From contig NZ_JAGHZS010000007.1 of NCBI RefSeq assembly GCF_017745275.1, positions 502,751 to 566,750 on the forward strand: a stretch of 64,000 bases of DNA, written 5' to 3'. Position numbers and translations under genes: made by a program. Numbering within the stretch: the stretch's first letter is position 1; every line of letters starts with the position of its first letter. The DNA comes from Chitinophaga sp. (GTDB lineage: Bacteria; Bacteroidota; Bacteroidia; Chitinophagales; Chitinophagaceae). The notes below the pieces were generated by a model. The model did no database searches. It was not told where the DNA came from and saw only the letters and a program-made list of their open reading frames with translations. Below are positions 27,498 to 36,785 of this stretch, in pieces.

Positions 27498-28603
27498 GGT
27501 ACCACCGAAATAAACATATACGTAGCTAATATCACCAGTAATACGATGCCTTGCAGGATATTTGTTTTCCCGGCATTGAAGGAGATACTGATGATAAACA
27601 GGGATAATATCAGCAACAGTGTAGATTTGGCATCAATGCCCAGGGTTACCCGGAAGCCGGCGAAATAAGTAACAATTGCCACTGCGGGAATGGTGAGGCC
27701 AATACTGGCCAACGCAGATCCCAGTGCCAGGTTTAAACTTGTTTGCAGCCGGTTCTGCGTGGCAGCACGAATGGCCGCCAGTCCTTCCGGCAAAAGAATG
27801 ACGGCCGCAATAATCACTCCTACCACCGTTTTAGGTGCCCCCAGGCTCACTACAATCGATTCAATGGTGGGCGATAACTTCTTCGACAGCAACACCACTA
27901 CCACCAGCGATATCACCAGCAATAACAGGCTAATCAGCGCGGTAGCATTAGACGGCGGCGCCGCGTGGATATCTTCATCGCCCGGGGCTCCGCCTTCCGG
28001 CAGGAAATAGTCGCGGTGACGAATGGTTTGCACGGCTACAAAGCTGCCATATAGCACCAGGGAAATGATAGCGACAAAAATGAGCTGGCTGTTTGAATAT
28101 ATTGGTCCCGCTTCGGAAGTAGTATAGTTGGGTAACACGAGCGTCAGGATTGAAATAGCGGAGAGTGTCACCAATGCGGCGCTAACCCCTTGTTTGATGA
28201 AAGCCTGTTCCTTGTATTTATATCCGCCCACAAATAAACACATTCCAATAATACCGGAGAGGATCAGCATAATAGCAGCAAATACCGTATCACGGGCCAA
28301 TGTAGAGTCCTGTCCCACTTCTGTAAGCATGATAGAAATAATCAGGGATACTTCAATCACGGTAATCGCGAGGGCTAAAATAAGGGTGCCGTAGGGTTCA
28401 CCTACCCGGTGGGCTACCACTTCCGCATGATGCACGGCGGCTAATACCACGCTGATCAGCGATATTCCCATGATGGCGGCAAAGATGCCGCTGTCTTGTG
28501 TGGCGGCCAGGGCCAGTATCACCAAACCTATAATGGGACAGATAATGGTCCATATGGGTAAGGCTATTTTCCATCTCTTGTAGAGAAAATGATTGAATCC
28601 CAT
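27494..28603 (-). CDS. ChaA-type calcium (cation)/proton antiporter
   Basis: About 369 residues and some eleven membrane helices. The two inverted alpha-repeats of CaCA antiporters are seen as HHAEVVAHRVGEPYGTLIL with ALAITVIEVSLI, and ILLPEGLAAIRAATQNRLQ with SLNLALGSALASIGLT. The acidic residues in GEPYG and PEGLA are the expected ion ligands. It exports Ca2+, or Na+/K+ in some members, in exchange for protons. An upstream TTG (28630) is in frame, but the ATG at 28603 is preferred. Confidence 0.9.
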   Translation of the reverse strand: MGFNHFLYKRWKIALPIWTIICPIIGLVILALAATQDSGIFAAIMGISLISVVLAAVHHAEVVAHRVGEPYGTLILALAITVIEVSLIISIMLTEVGQDSTLARDTVFAAIMLILSGIIGMCLFVGGYKYKEQAFIKQGVSAALVTLSAISILTLVLPNYTTSEAGPIYSNSQLIFVAIISLVLYGSFVAVQTIRHRDYFLPEGGAPGDEDIHAAPPSNATALISLLLLVISLVVVVLLSKKLSPTIESIVVSLGAPKTVVGVIIAAVILLPEGLAAIRAATQNRLQTSLNLALGSALASIGLTIPAVAIVTYFAGFRVTLGIDAKSTLLLILSLFIISISFNAGKTNILQGIVLLVILATYMFISVVP

Positions 28604-28639
28604 ATCTTTAAGATACAGAAAAAAGCGCAATTCACTGCA

Positions 28640-29392
28640 TCAATTCCGCACGGGATGTTGGCGCCGCCAGGTTTCTGCAAAGTAGCGACCGGCATCCTGG
28701 ATATACTCGTAATACTGGTATTCGTTCTCGAAGTTCTGAAGCATTTCAAAAGTGGGGCGATAAGCCAGCATAAAGGTTTCGAGGGCTGGAGAGGTAAGAC
28801 CGGTTATTTTCTTTACCAGTGTTTTATTAAAGCGGCGGTCGATATATTTCTCGCGTTCTTCTCTTTCCATGAAGAGCCGGAAGTTCTCCATCCGTTTAAT
28901 TTTCTTCATGCTCAGCAGTGCATCCAGGTTGATGCCTGCGCCTACGCCATTGATACCGCCACTGGTGAGGTATTCAGGCGAATATTCAAACACTTTGCGG
29001 TATTCTTCGCGGTTCCTGATGGAATCGGCCAGGTAATCTCCTATCCGTTTAGTGGATACCACTACCGTGGGCAACACATGGGTATCCACATGCAGGCTCA
29101 TATCGTAGGGTCGGTTATAGTTGATTTCCCGGACGGCAAATTTCATGGTAGCTTTCCCCTGGTAGGAAAAAAAGATAGAATCTGTTGCAGGTAATACAAT
29201 GGTGTATTGCCCGGTAGAATCCGTGACAGCCCCTACTCCGGAATTACTTCTCACACTTACTCCCGGCAGGCCGAATCGCGCAGAACGATCGTATATGGTA
29301 CCGTGAATCCTTACCTGTCCGGTAGTGACCAGCCGGAGCAGCATGAATACCATTAGTATACCCGTCGTTTTTAAAGTACCCGATTTCCTCAT
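28640..29392 (-). CDS. Carboxypeptidase-regulatory-like domain protein, secreted
   Basis: 250 residues with an N-terminal signal segment (about 9-25). A single carboxypeptidase D regulatory-like beta-sandwich follows (about 28-100: VRIHGTIYDRSARFGLPGVSV, DSTGQYTIVLP). The C-terminal half is helical and charged and not recognised. Unlike TonB receptors it has no barrel. Proteins of this shape are common in Bacteroidota with no assigned role. Confidence 0.75.
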   Translation of the reverse strand: MRKSGTLKTTGILMVFMLLRLVTTGQVRIHGTIYDRSARFGLPGVSVRSNSGVGAVTDSTGQYTIVLPATDSIFFSYQGKATMKFAVREINYNRPYDMSLHVDTHVLPTVVVSTKRIGDYLADSIRNREEYRKVFEYSPEYLTSGGINGVGAGINLDALLSMKKIKRMENFRLFMEREEREKYIDRRFNKTLVKKITGLTSPALETFMLAYRPTFEMLQNFENEYQYYEYIQDAGRYFAETWRRQHPVRN

Positions 29393-29633
29393 TTTGGCCC
29401 AATCTAAGACAGGATAAAAACATAAGCAAGAATATGAAAAATATTAACAATTCATTTTCTGTATTTTCCCACCTCCTTTTTCGGCATAAAGCCTGTCCTT
29501 CACGGCTTCTTTCCCGTTATCCCAATTGAATATAGCCGTTACCGTTATCTGTCGTAAAATGATCATTGTTTGTCGTGATATGGTAACAGCGCCTCCTGCC
29601 CTTCCGGGTACCTTTGTTTAAAAATCTGCTACT
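29393..29633. other. Intergenic region between divergent genes
   Basis: It holds the start-side sequences of two divergent genes. TACCTTTG at 29609-29616 is an exact match to the -7 element, 18 bases before the plus-strand gene at 29634; no -33 element was clear. No other feature seen. Confidence 0.4.
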
Positions 29634-30026
29634 ATGAAACAGCTTAAAACAGTCTTACTCGTAAATGCCCTCAGCTCTGCTGCAGCTGGCCTTTTGTTCC
29701 TGGTATTGGCCGCGCCCTTTGCCAGCCTCTTTGGGATCACCAACGTACTTCTTTTTGAGGCTACCGGTGTGTTCCTGTTGCTATTCGCGGGTTTTGTAAT
29801 GTACGCTGCTACCCGGTCACCAATCACCGCGGGCATGACAAAGCTGGTAACCCTATTAGATATCAGCTGGGTATTGGCCAGTATGGTGGTGGTAATTGAA
29901 TTCGGGCATGTGATCACGATGGTGGGTTCCCTTATTATTCTCGCTATTGCCGCATGGGTGGCGCTGATGGCGTTACTACAATACAGGGGCCTGCTTGAAA
30001 TGAATCAGCGTAATGCAACAGTATAG
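29634..30026 (+). CDS. Small four-helix membrane protein of unknown function
   Basis: 130 residues with four hydrophobic segments (about 8-30, 38-60, 72-92, 96-118) and short polar ends. No catalytic residues stand out. The layout resembles small DoxX-like or permease-like membrane proteins, but I cannot assign it. It stands alone. Confidence 0.65.
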   Translation: MKQLKTVLLVNALSSAAAGLLFLVLAAPFASLFGITNVLLFEATGVFLLLFAGFVMYAATRSPITAGMTKLVTLLDISWVLASMVVVIEFGHVITMVGSLIILAIAAWVALMALLQYRGLLEMNQRNATV

Positions 30027-30105
30027 TAGCTCCCACAAGCACCGTGACAGGGCACGGTGATTGGGGGTATAGGACGCCGTATTTTCAAAATAAATTTTGA
30101 TTTAT

Positions 30106-30123
30106 GTAGTTAACTACGTAGTT
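30106..30123. promoter_or_regulatory. Palindromic operator of the GNAT/MarR operon
   Basis: GTAGTTAACTAC (30106-30117) is a perfect palindrome and CTACGTAG (30114-30121) overlaps it, giving GTAGTT/AACTAC/GTAGTT. It lies 16 bases before the acetyltransferase ATG. MarR proteins often bind such sites, and a MarR gene is second in this operon, so autoregulation is likely. Confidence 0.7.
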
Positions 30124-30138
30124 TTATACAATAAATCT

Positions 30139-30651
30139 ATGAAAATGAATACGGAAGCAACTATCAGAATGATAGACAACCAGTTTTGTCAGCAGGCAAT
30201 CAACATTATTCTGCCTATTCAGCAATTAGAGTTTAATATTCCTATTACGATTAAGGACCAACCGGACCTGAATGATATTGAGCGAAATTATCATCAGACG
30301 GGCGGCGGTTTTTGGGGTGCGATGGTAGATGGACAACTGGCGGGCACTATTGGCCTGATCTCTATTGGGCACCAGGCCGGTGCTATCCGCAAAATGTTTG
30401 TAAAAAAAGAATTTCGCGGCAAAGAGCTGGGGCTGGCGCAGCAACTGCTCGACCAATTAATTGCCCATTGTAAAACGGTGGGGATTACAGATCTTTACCT
30501 CGGTACGATCGACCGGCTGGCCGCAGCCATCCGGTTCTATGAGCGTAACCACTTTAAAAAGATTGCTAAAACGGACCTGCCGTCCTATTTCCCGGTGATG
30601 AGTGCGGACAATGTATTTTATCACCTGCACATTAACTACGACAACGTATGA
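30139..30651 (+). CDS. GNAT-family N-acetyltransferase
   Basis: About 170 residues. The acetyl-CoA loop is MFVKKEFRGKELGLAQQLL, with GTIGLISIG before it and AAIRFYERNHFKKI near the end, all typical of GNAT. The substrate is not predictable. I choose the ATG at 30139 over an upstream TTG (30097) because that would place the operator inside the coding region. It overlaps the MarR gene by ATGA, a coupled pair often seen in bacteria. Confidence 0.88.
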   Translation: MKMNTEATIRMIDNQFCQQAINIILPIQQLEFNIPITIKDQPDLNDIERNYHQTGGGFWGAMVDGQLAGTIGLISIGHQAGAIRKMFVKKEFRGKELGLAQQLLDQLIAHCKTVGITDLYLGTIDRLAAAIRFYERNHFKKIAKTDLPSYFPVMSADNVFYHLHINYDNV

Positions 30652-31118
30652 TAAATGTAATCGATGAATCGGGAATACTGGCTATTTCCACGCGGTTGCA
30701 ACGCCTTGCAGATCAGCTGCGCAAAGATGGGCAGCTGATCTATAAGGCCAATGGTATTGACTTTGAACCAAAATGGTTTCCTGTTATCTACACCCTGTAC
30801 CTCAAACCGGTATTGTCCGTGGTGGAAATTTCCATGGAGATCGGTTACACCCACCCCTCGACCATCAGCCTCTTAAAAGAGCTGGAAAAAGAAAAACTGA
30901 TCCGCTCTAAAAAAGACAAGCTGGATGAACGGAAAAGGCTGATACAACTGACAGAAAAAGGAAAAACCCTAGTTGCTGAGATGCAACCAGTATGGCAAAG
31001 AATGGTGGTGGCACTAACGGCGCTAACAAACACAAAAAATAACCTGATGAAGGCGATTGAAGAAGTTGAAGCACAAATGAAAACATTGAGTTTCCTGGAG
31101 CGGGAACGGCAACTTTAA
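30648..31118 (+). CDS. MarR-family transcriptional regulator
   Basis: 156 residues with a winged helix in the centre: VVEISMEIGYTHPSTISLLKELEKEKLIRSKK is the recognition region and DERKRLIQLTEKGK the wing, given here as two overlapping motif regions rather than one exact string. It probably represses its own operon through the palindrome at 30106-30123. The effector is unknown. Confidence 0.88.
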   Translation: MINVIDESGILAISTRLQRLADQLRKDGQLIYKANGIDFEPKWFPVIYTLYLKPVLSVVEISMEIGYTHPSTISLLKELEKEKLIRSKKDKLDERKRLIQLTEKGKTLVAEMQPVWQRMVVALTALTNTKNNLMKAIEEVEAQMKTLSFLERERQL

Positions 31119-31119
31119 C

Positions 31120-31731
31120 TCATTCCAACAGGCCCTTCACCAGTGCTTTCCATTGTAATTTCGATATCCCAATGGCGCCTGTAGCGCCTACTACAGCATT
31201 CCTTACTTTGTCGCCCATATCCACGCCCTGTGTATTAGGCACCTCATTTCGCCCATAAACAGTAGCAGTAATATGCTCCCCGTTCCTAACCAATACAAAG
31301 GAGCTGCTGGCTTCTTTTCGCAGGAAATGCGCAATCCCCGCGCTCTTTTGTATAGGGTGCTCTGATGGCCTGGCCCGGATAAAAAATATTTCCTGGTGTT
31401 CATTCAGCATCACATGTTCTTTCTGTTCTACCTTTACCCAGTCGAACCCTTTACCGGCAGTAGTACCCGGCCCCGGAATATTGATTCGTATATACATCCC
31501 CGTTTCTGCCGGCCCTTCAATGGCTTTGCCCGTCAGGTCGGTGAGCTGAAACTCAGAGGATAAACTTCCACTCATGCCCGCCCATTTATTTACATCGGAT
31601 AACCGGTTCATGGCAACTTTAAAAAAATCCTTGGCCGCCGCCTCATGTACCAGCTCTTTTTCTTCCGATGTGGTAGTGGCCTCCCCTACATACTGCGCAG
31701 GTATAAACGGCGCTGCAATATTATCTGCCAT
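31120..31731 (-). CDS. Protein of unknown function
   Basis: 203 residues, no signal or membrane segment. The first half is acidic and helical; the second half looks beta-rich (ATVYGRNEVPNTQGVDMGD). I do not recognise the family. It is convergent with the MarR gene, with one base between the stops. Confidence 0.6.
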   Translation of the reverse strand: MADNIAAPFIPAQYVGEATTTSEEKELVHEAAAKDFFKVAMNRLSDVNKWAGMSGSLSSEFQLTDLTGKAIEGPAETGMYIRINIPGPGTTAGKGFDWVKVEQKEHVMLNEHQEIFFIRARPSEHPIQKSAGIAHFLRKEASSSFVLVRNGEHITATVYGRNEVPNTQGVDMGDKVRNAVVGATGAIGISKLQWKALVKGLLE

Positions 31732-31807
31732 AGTACAAATTTTTCAATGGTAAAACAATTCGAGGAATGCTAAACAGGTGCCAGATTGATCACTGCACCG
31801 TTCGTTT

Positions 31808-31828
31808 TTTGTACATTTGGGGTACAAA
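31808..31828. promoter_or_regulatory. 7-7-7 inverted repeat with embedded -7 element
   Basis: TTTGTAC (31808-31814) and GTACAAA (31822-31828) form a perfect inverted repeat over a 7-base spacer. TACATTTG (31812-31819), an exact TAnnTTTG, lies within it on the plus strand. It sits between divergent genes. A regulator binding site over a promoter is the likely reading. Confidence 0.4.
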
Positions 31829-31971
31829 CGTGAAACACATGATAAGATAAGTATCCGCTACTCCAAAAACAGCGACGGACTTACCAGTAATTCAACACCA
31901 TTATCAATAGCATCACCCTCGGAAACAACAGCAGTCCACAGCCATGATCAGGCTATTTAAAGATACGAAAT

Positions 31972-32388
31972 ATGAACCGCTTATATATACTTTTCCTCTC
32001 CTGCTTTCTCCAATTTGATTGCACCAATATCCCCGCTAATCAAACCAATGGGAAAATCACCGGCAAATGGCAGCCCTTCAAATCTATCATCAGTGCCATT
32101 GAAAATAATGAAAAGTCATTTGAAAAAATAGATACCAGCTTTAGCGAAGTTGACCTCATGGTGTTTAAAGAGAACGGTACTTTGGTAGACGGCGGGCAGC
32201 GGTATAACTCTTATATACTCGACCGGGACACGAGGGAACTGACCCTGCAGGAACCCGGCGGCGATGCGATCACCTTCCGGATAAAAGTACTTTCCCCGCA
32301 ACAACTGGTGATCGTCCGGGAAGATGAGGAAGTGTATAATAATAAACACCGGCTGATGAAGCTGGAGATCCATTTTAAACGACCCTGA
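31972..32388 (+). CDS. Small lipocalin-like lipoprotein, function unknown
   Basis: 138 residues. The N-terminus (YILFLSCFLQFDC, Cys17) looks like a lipoprotein signal. Then GKITGKWQPF, FKENGTLVDGG, YILDRDTRELTL and LSPQQLVIVRED follow the strand pattern of lipocalin-like domains in Bacteroidota. The left arm of palindromic element B begins five bases after the stop. Confidence 0.7.
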   Translation: MNRLYILFLSCFLQFDCTNIPANQTNGKITGKWQPFKSIISAIENNEKSFEKIDTSFSEVDLMVFKENGTLVDGGQRYNSYILDRDTRELTLQEPGGDAITFRIKVLSPQQLVIVREDEEVYNNKHRLMKLEIHFKRP

Positions 32389-32393
32389 CGAAA

Positions 32394-32497
32394 GCATTTA
32401 GCCATTAGCTTTTAGCTTTTAGCAAAATGCAGCGGATATGAAAACATCATGTTCTCCGCTGCATTTTGCTAAAAGCTAAAAGCTGATGGCTGAATGC
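32394..32497. repeat. Intergenic palindromic element, copy B
   Basis: 43-base arms (32394-32436 and 32455-32497) pair almost perfectly around an 18-base loop. The outer arms carry AGCTTTT repeats and the core is AAAATGCAGCGGA. The right arm ends at the stop codon of the minus-strand TonB receptor gene (32497-32499). The loop is the reverse complement of the copy C loop apart from one base, so B and C are the same element inverted. Confidence 0.88.
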
Positions 32498-35400
32498 TAG
32501 AATGAATAACGTAGCCCCAACTGCCCTTGTGCTCTCGAGCTAAAGTAATCTATTGAATAAGCATTCCCCGGATCCGTAAACCTGTATACAGGATAGTTCC
32601 CTATATTCTGCTTCCCTGGAAACAGTTCCGGCGTAAGCCCCACACTGGCGGTTGAATTGAAGGTATTGGGAGAAAAGTACACTCGTCCCCAGTTACTATT
32701 CAGCAGGTTGGTAAAGTTCATGATATCCACTGTAAAAGTGATATAGTTATTGTTTTTCGTAAAATGGAATTCCTGCGCGAAATGCAGGTCTGCCGTAGTA
32801 TTCCAGGGCGTACGGCCGGCATTCCTTTCTGTAAAATTGCCACGCCGGCTATCCAGGTATTTGTTATCGTCAATATAGCTGTTGAAATCCGCCGCCTGTT
32901 GTACTGCAGTTACTGTTGCACCGGCCGCATTTGTATAGTCCTTAAAGAAGCGGACCGCCTCGTCTTTTTTCGGAATATAACTAAGACTTACCTGCTGGGG
33001 CAATCCCTGCATGCTGTTGTTGACAATGCCATAGGTAAAAGGGCTGCCGGATTGTGCGCTTACAAAGAGATTCACACTGGTGGTCCATCTTTGATTCCAG
33101 GCCCGTGAATAACCAATATTAGCAATGATACGATGACGAATGTCAAAATTGGACCAGGCCAGTCCCGCGTTGTTAGGATTTAACGCCTGGTTCAGTTGCC
33201 AATTACTTTCCATTGAGTTCCGGATGCCATTAAAAGCATCTTTCGATTGGCCATACGTATAGGCTACAGAAGCATTCCATCCTGCATCAAATTTCCGGCT
33301 AACCGTGCCGGTAAGCGAATACCGGTAGCCGAGGCTGGTGTTACTCAATTCGTATGCATTGGCAAAGCGGGGATCCACTGTTCCGTCATATACAGGCATC
33401 TGGTGTGCGGCATCATAACCATAGTAACGAGGATTATCTTTAATATTCACCTGTTGGAAATAAACGTCTTTGATCGTTTTTGTGTAAATACCTTCTATGC
33501 CCAGCTTATAGCCGTTGACGACATAATCCAGTGCCAGGCTTGCCCGCAGCGCTTTAGGCATCACGAAATGGTTATCTACCAGGTCTACCTGTGTTTTTCC
33601 TGCCGCAGGATTATTCAGCACAATACCGTTCTGCCCTATGAAGTCCGCGATGCCATTACGCCCTGGCTTCAGTGGATCTGTTCCCGGCGCAAAGGGACGT
33701 TGATCCGCCTTCTGATCATAAGCACCATAATTCACGCCCGTATTATAGAAGGCATATCCTAACCAGGCAAGTGGTATGCGGCCAGTGAATAAACCCGCGC
33801 CTCCACGCAATACCAGTTGCCCATCAGCGGTCATATCATACCTGAAACCAATGCGTGGCGATACCTGTACGCGGTCCAGGTAGGTGTTGGTAATCCGGTT
33901 CAATGGTGTATACATGTAAGTATTTCCGAAGTAGCTATCGGTATAGGCGGTTTTCACCTGCTCGCTCAACAGTTGTTTCTGCGGCACAAAACTGTAGTCG
34001 GCCCGCAAACCGGGCGTAATACGAAACCTGTCGGTAAGCCGTATCTCATCCTGGAAATAGGCGCTAAGCATGTTCACATCAAACACAGCTTCCGGATGAG
34101 CAAGGATATACTCCCGCGAATTGTTGCTGTAATTATAGCTGCCTCTTACCCGGTATGGATTACTCTCCATGAAATCCTTTATGCTCAGGTAATCTACTCT
34201 GCCATTCCAGGCGTTCACAAAGCCGTAGCTGATATGATACAATTCATTGTGCGTACCTAACAGCAACGTATGTTTTCCCTTGTGCCAGGTGAGATTATCC
34301 GTAATTTCCCAGGTGCGTTGTTTCATATTAAATATCGCGGCCTCCCGGTCGGTGCCGAGGTAGATGGTTGTACCTGGCGTGCGGCCCATGATCTGTATCT
34401 GTGGCAAAGCTGGATCCGACAGTGGGTCACGATAATCGTGAATGGTGGTGTAGCCTGCTATCAGGCTGTTGGAGAAGCCGCCGCTGAACTTTGTTTTTAA
34501 TTCAGCCACCGTAGAGCTTTGATTATTTACCTGGCGATAGGCCATAGAGCTGAAACGGAAGTCCATCTGGTCCCGATCCATATTTACCGCGCGGGAGCGA
34601 ATGGTATTATTACGTATAGACAATTGGTTGTTTTCATTCAGGTTCCAGTCCAGCCGGTTGAAATATTTTTCTGAGCGGGAATAGCTGTTATAAGCACCGG
34701 TAGTGCCGGGATCAAATGCATTTCCGTAATGGCTCATGGTAAAGTTGCGGATATCTTCCGCGTCCTTTGCGCTGAGTATCCTCGCGGTTTCCGGCTGACC
34801 GGCCATCAGCTGGGCAGGATCCTGCCGGCTGGTCACTTCTTCATTAGTGAAAAAAAACAGTTTATCCTTGATAACAGGAAAGCCTATACGAATACCGCCC
34901 TGGTAGTCGTGGAAATCACTGTTCATCTTCCCCAGGGAACCGGTCTTGTCTTTACCTGTAAGGGTGGCATTGCGGCCGAAGCCGTATACGGAGCCTGCCA
35001 GGGTATTGGTACCGCTGCGGGTAACGGCGTTGATGCTACCACCGGTGAAGTTGCCAATCTTTACATCAAATGGTGCCAGGTATACCTGCATGTCTTCAAT
35101 GGCATCGAGCGAAATGGCATTGGTCCGGGTACTGGAGCCCGGCGCGCCGGAAGTACCGGTAATACCGCCGGCAGAGGGGCTGAAGCCGATAGCGTCATTG
35201 TTGATGGCCCCATCTATCGTAATATTGTTATAGCGAAAATTGGTTCCTGCAAAAGAATTGTCTTTTGAGCCCTGTGGCACCAGCCTCGTAATATCCTGCA
35301 GGCTGCGGTTGGCGGTGGGCATGTTATTCAGTTGTGCGCGGCTGATACTTTGCCCGGCGCCATAATTATTAGCACGAGGCTTCCCGGTAGCAGAACGTAT

Positions 35401-35778
35401 CACGATCTCTGACAATTGCTTTTGTTCATCGGGTAGCACAAGATTCAGTTGCTGTGGTTCTCCGAGGCGAACAAATACCTGTTCTGCTCCCGCTGTCTTC
35501 TTTCCCACCATGCTCACCGAAATACGATAAGGGCCACCAATGCGCAGGCCTGGCAGGAAGAAATTACCGGTCTTATCCGCCGTAGTATGGTAAGTAGTTC
35601 CGGAGGGCTGATGCACGGCCGTGATGGTAGCGCCCACCAGCGGATTCCGGCTATCGTCTGTCACTTTACCTGTGAGGCTGCCATCTGTTTGCTGGGCCAT
35701 GGCAGCAGGTATAATGCACATGCACACGGCTATCAATATTAAAAGGAAGTATATCTTTCTGATCATTGCATAAACCAT
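32497..35778 (-). CDS. TonB-dependent receptor, Oar-like (carboxypeptidase-regulatory plus plug)
   Basis: 1093 residues, or 1089 from the second ATG (35766). A signal peptide ends near PAAMAQQ. A carboxypeptidase regulatory domain (about 30-115) leads to the plug: SEIVIRSATGKPRANNYG, NRSLQDITRLVPQGS and FRYNNITIDGAINNDAIG. The barrel ends GQLGLRYSF. This is the Oar/Cna-B-like type of transporter, distinct from SusC, and lacks an STN domain. It is last in the fasciclin operon; its ATG directly follows the TAA of the preceding gene. It may move the ligand handled by the fasciclin lipoproteins or act in their surface assembly; both are guesses. Confidence 0.9.
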   Translation of the reverse strand: MVYAMIRKIYFLLILIAVCMCIIPAAMAQQTDGSLTGKVTDDSRNPLVGATITAVHQPSGTTYHTTADKTGNFFLPGLRIGGPYRISVSMVGKKTAGAEQVFVRLGEPQQLNLVLPDEQKQLSEIVIRSATGKPRANNYGAGQSISRAQLNNMPTANRSLQDITRLVPQGSKDNSFAGTNFRYNNITIDGAINNDAIGFSPSAGGITGTSGAPGSSTRTNAISLDAIEDMQVYLAPFDVKIGNFTGGSINAVTRSGTNTLAGSVYGFGRNATLTGKDKTGSLGKMNSDFHDYQGGIRIGFPVIKDKLFFFTNEEVTSRQDPAQLMAGQPETARILSAKDAEDIRNFTMSHYGNAFDPGTTGAYNSYSRSEKYFNRLDWNLNENNQLSIRNNTIRSRAVNMDRDQMDFRFSSMAYRQVNNQSSTVAELKTKFSGGFSNSLIAGYTTIHDYRDPLSDPALPQIQIMGRTPGTTIYLGTDREAAIFNMKQRTWEITDNLTWHKGKHTLLLGTHNELYHISYGFVNAWNGRVDYLSIKDFMESNPYRVRGSYNYSNNSREYILAHPEAVFDVNMLSAYFQDEIRLTDRFRITPGLRADYSFVPQKQLLSEQVKTAYTDSYFGNTYMYTPLNRITNTYLDRVQVSPRIGFRYDMTADGQLVLRGGAGLFTGRIPLAWLGYAFYNTGVNYGAYDQKADQRPFAPGTDPLKPGRNGIADFIGQNGIVLNNPAAGKTQVDLVDNHFVMPKALRASLALDYVVNGYKLGIEGIYTKTIKDVYFQQVNIKDNPRYYGYDAAHQMPVYDGTVDPRFANAYELSNTSLGYRYSLTGTVSRKFDAGWNASVAYTYGQSKDAFNGIRNSMESNWQLNQALNPNNAGLAWSNFDIRHRIIANIGYSRAWNQRWTTSVNLFVSAQSGSPFTYGIVNNSMQGLPQQVSLSYIPKKDEAVRFFKDYTNAAGATVTAVQQAADFNSYIDDNKYLDSRRGNFTERNAGRTPWNTTADLHFAQEFHFTKNNNYITFTVDIMNFTNLLNSNWGRVYFSPNTFNSTASVGLTPELFPGKQNIGNYPVYRFTDPGNAYSIDYFSSRAQGQLGLRYSF

Positions 35779-36774
35779 TTATTGTGTGAGTATCCCCGAG
35801 ATGCTGTGTACCACGCCATTGCCTGCCAGTATATTTGTCCGTGAAAGCGAAGCCATATTGCCGGCCCCCTCTTGTATGTTGATGCCCGAAAAACGGCCCG
35901 GTTGTGTAAAATCGCGTATCAGTGTAATGGAGGCATTTGTACCGTCCTTCATCTTTTCAGTGTAGGCGTTCGTGTTAGGATCAGCTTTCAGGATATAATC
36001 ATAAATGAAATTCCGGCCGCCGGCAATATGTGCTTTCACCATGCTTTTTAATACTACCGGATCCATGTTATAGATACTGTCTGTTGTAGTAATACCTATC
36101 GCAAAGAATGCCGCATTTACCGGGGCAAACACAGTATAAGGGCCACCGGACTGGTATTCTGTGGCAAGACCGCTTTTGATGATCGCCGCATTAAAGAGGG
36201 ATAAGGCGGGATCACCGGATACCGCTACCTGTATGTTGGCATAAGTAACCGGCGATAGTATGCCGCTTATAATATTCACCAACCCGTTAGCGGCAGATTT
36301 GTCCAGCGCTGTTACTCGAACACCATTCACCACCACTGCAGTATCCCGGCTGTTGACCCAATGGGTAACATATACGGTTTGTCCGTTCAATGCAGGCAGC
36401 GGCTGATTAAACGCCAGCGGCAGGGAATCAAGGCGAAACTGGCCCCGGAGTATGTTATAAGGAATCATTGCTTTAATGGAATCTCCGGCCCTGATGATAG
36501 CAGCACCGGAAGAAAGGCCCACCGCCTGGAACGCAGTGTTGGAAGGACCCAGCAGCGTATAAGGACCGGGGCTGCTCAGGGTGTCATCAAAATTTGTGGT
36601 GGCCAGTGCATACTTCAGCAACGACAAGCTGAAATTACTGCTCACCACCGCGGCGATACCCGTTTTGGCATAAGGATCTACCGGCTTTACATCGTTCTTC
36701 GAACAAGCCGCCAGCATTAGCATTCCCGTTAAGGATCCTTTCCATTTCCCGGTAAACAATCTTTTATATTTCAT
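35779..36774 (-). CDS. Fasciclin (FAS1) domain lipoprotein
   Basis: 331 residues, lipobox MLAAC (Cys24). Two FAS1 modules: the first has TLLGPSNTAFQAVG and ends GLVNIISGILSP; the second has YTVFAPVNAAFFAIG and ends GVVHSISGILTQ. FAS1 domains mediate adhesion or protein/ligand binding. It is the third of three FAS1 genes in a row, all with two modules, between DUF4397 genes and the final TonB receptor. Confidence 0.92.
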   Translation of the reverse strand: MKYKRLFTGKWKGSLTGMLMLAACSKNDVKPVDPYAKTGIAAVVSSNFSLSLLKYALATTNFDDTLSSPGPYTLLGPSNTAFQAVGLSSGAAIIRAGDSIKAMIPYNILRGQFRLDSLPLAFNQPLPALNGQTVYVTHWVNSRDTAVVVNGVRVTALDKSAANGLVNIISGILSPVTYANIQVAVSGDPALSLFNAAIIKSGLATEYQSGGPYTVFAPVNAAFFAIGITTTDSIYNMDPVVLKSMVKAHIAGGRNFIYDYILKADPNTNAYTEKMKDGTNASITLIRDFTQPGRFSGINIQEGAGNMASLSRTNILAGNGVVHSISGILTQ

Positions 36775-36785
36775 GTACTTTTCTT

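Noticed and set aside
33247..33762. 171-codon open frame opposite the Oar-like receptor
   Set aside because: Several such frames occur along the long receptor genes, all antisense and without motifs.
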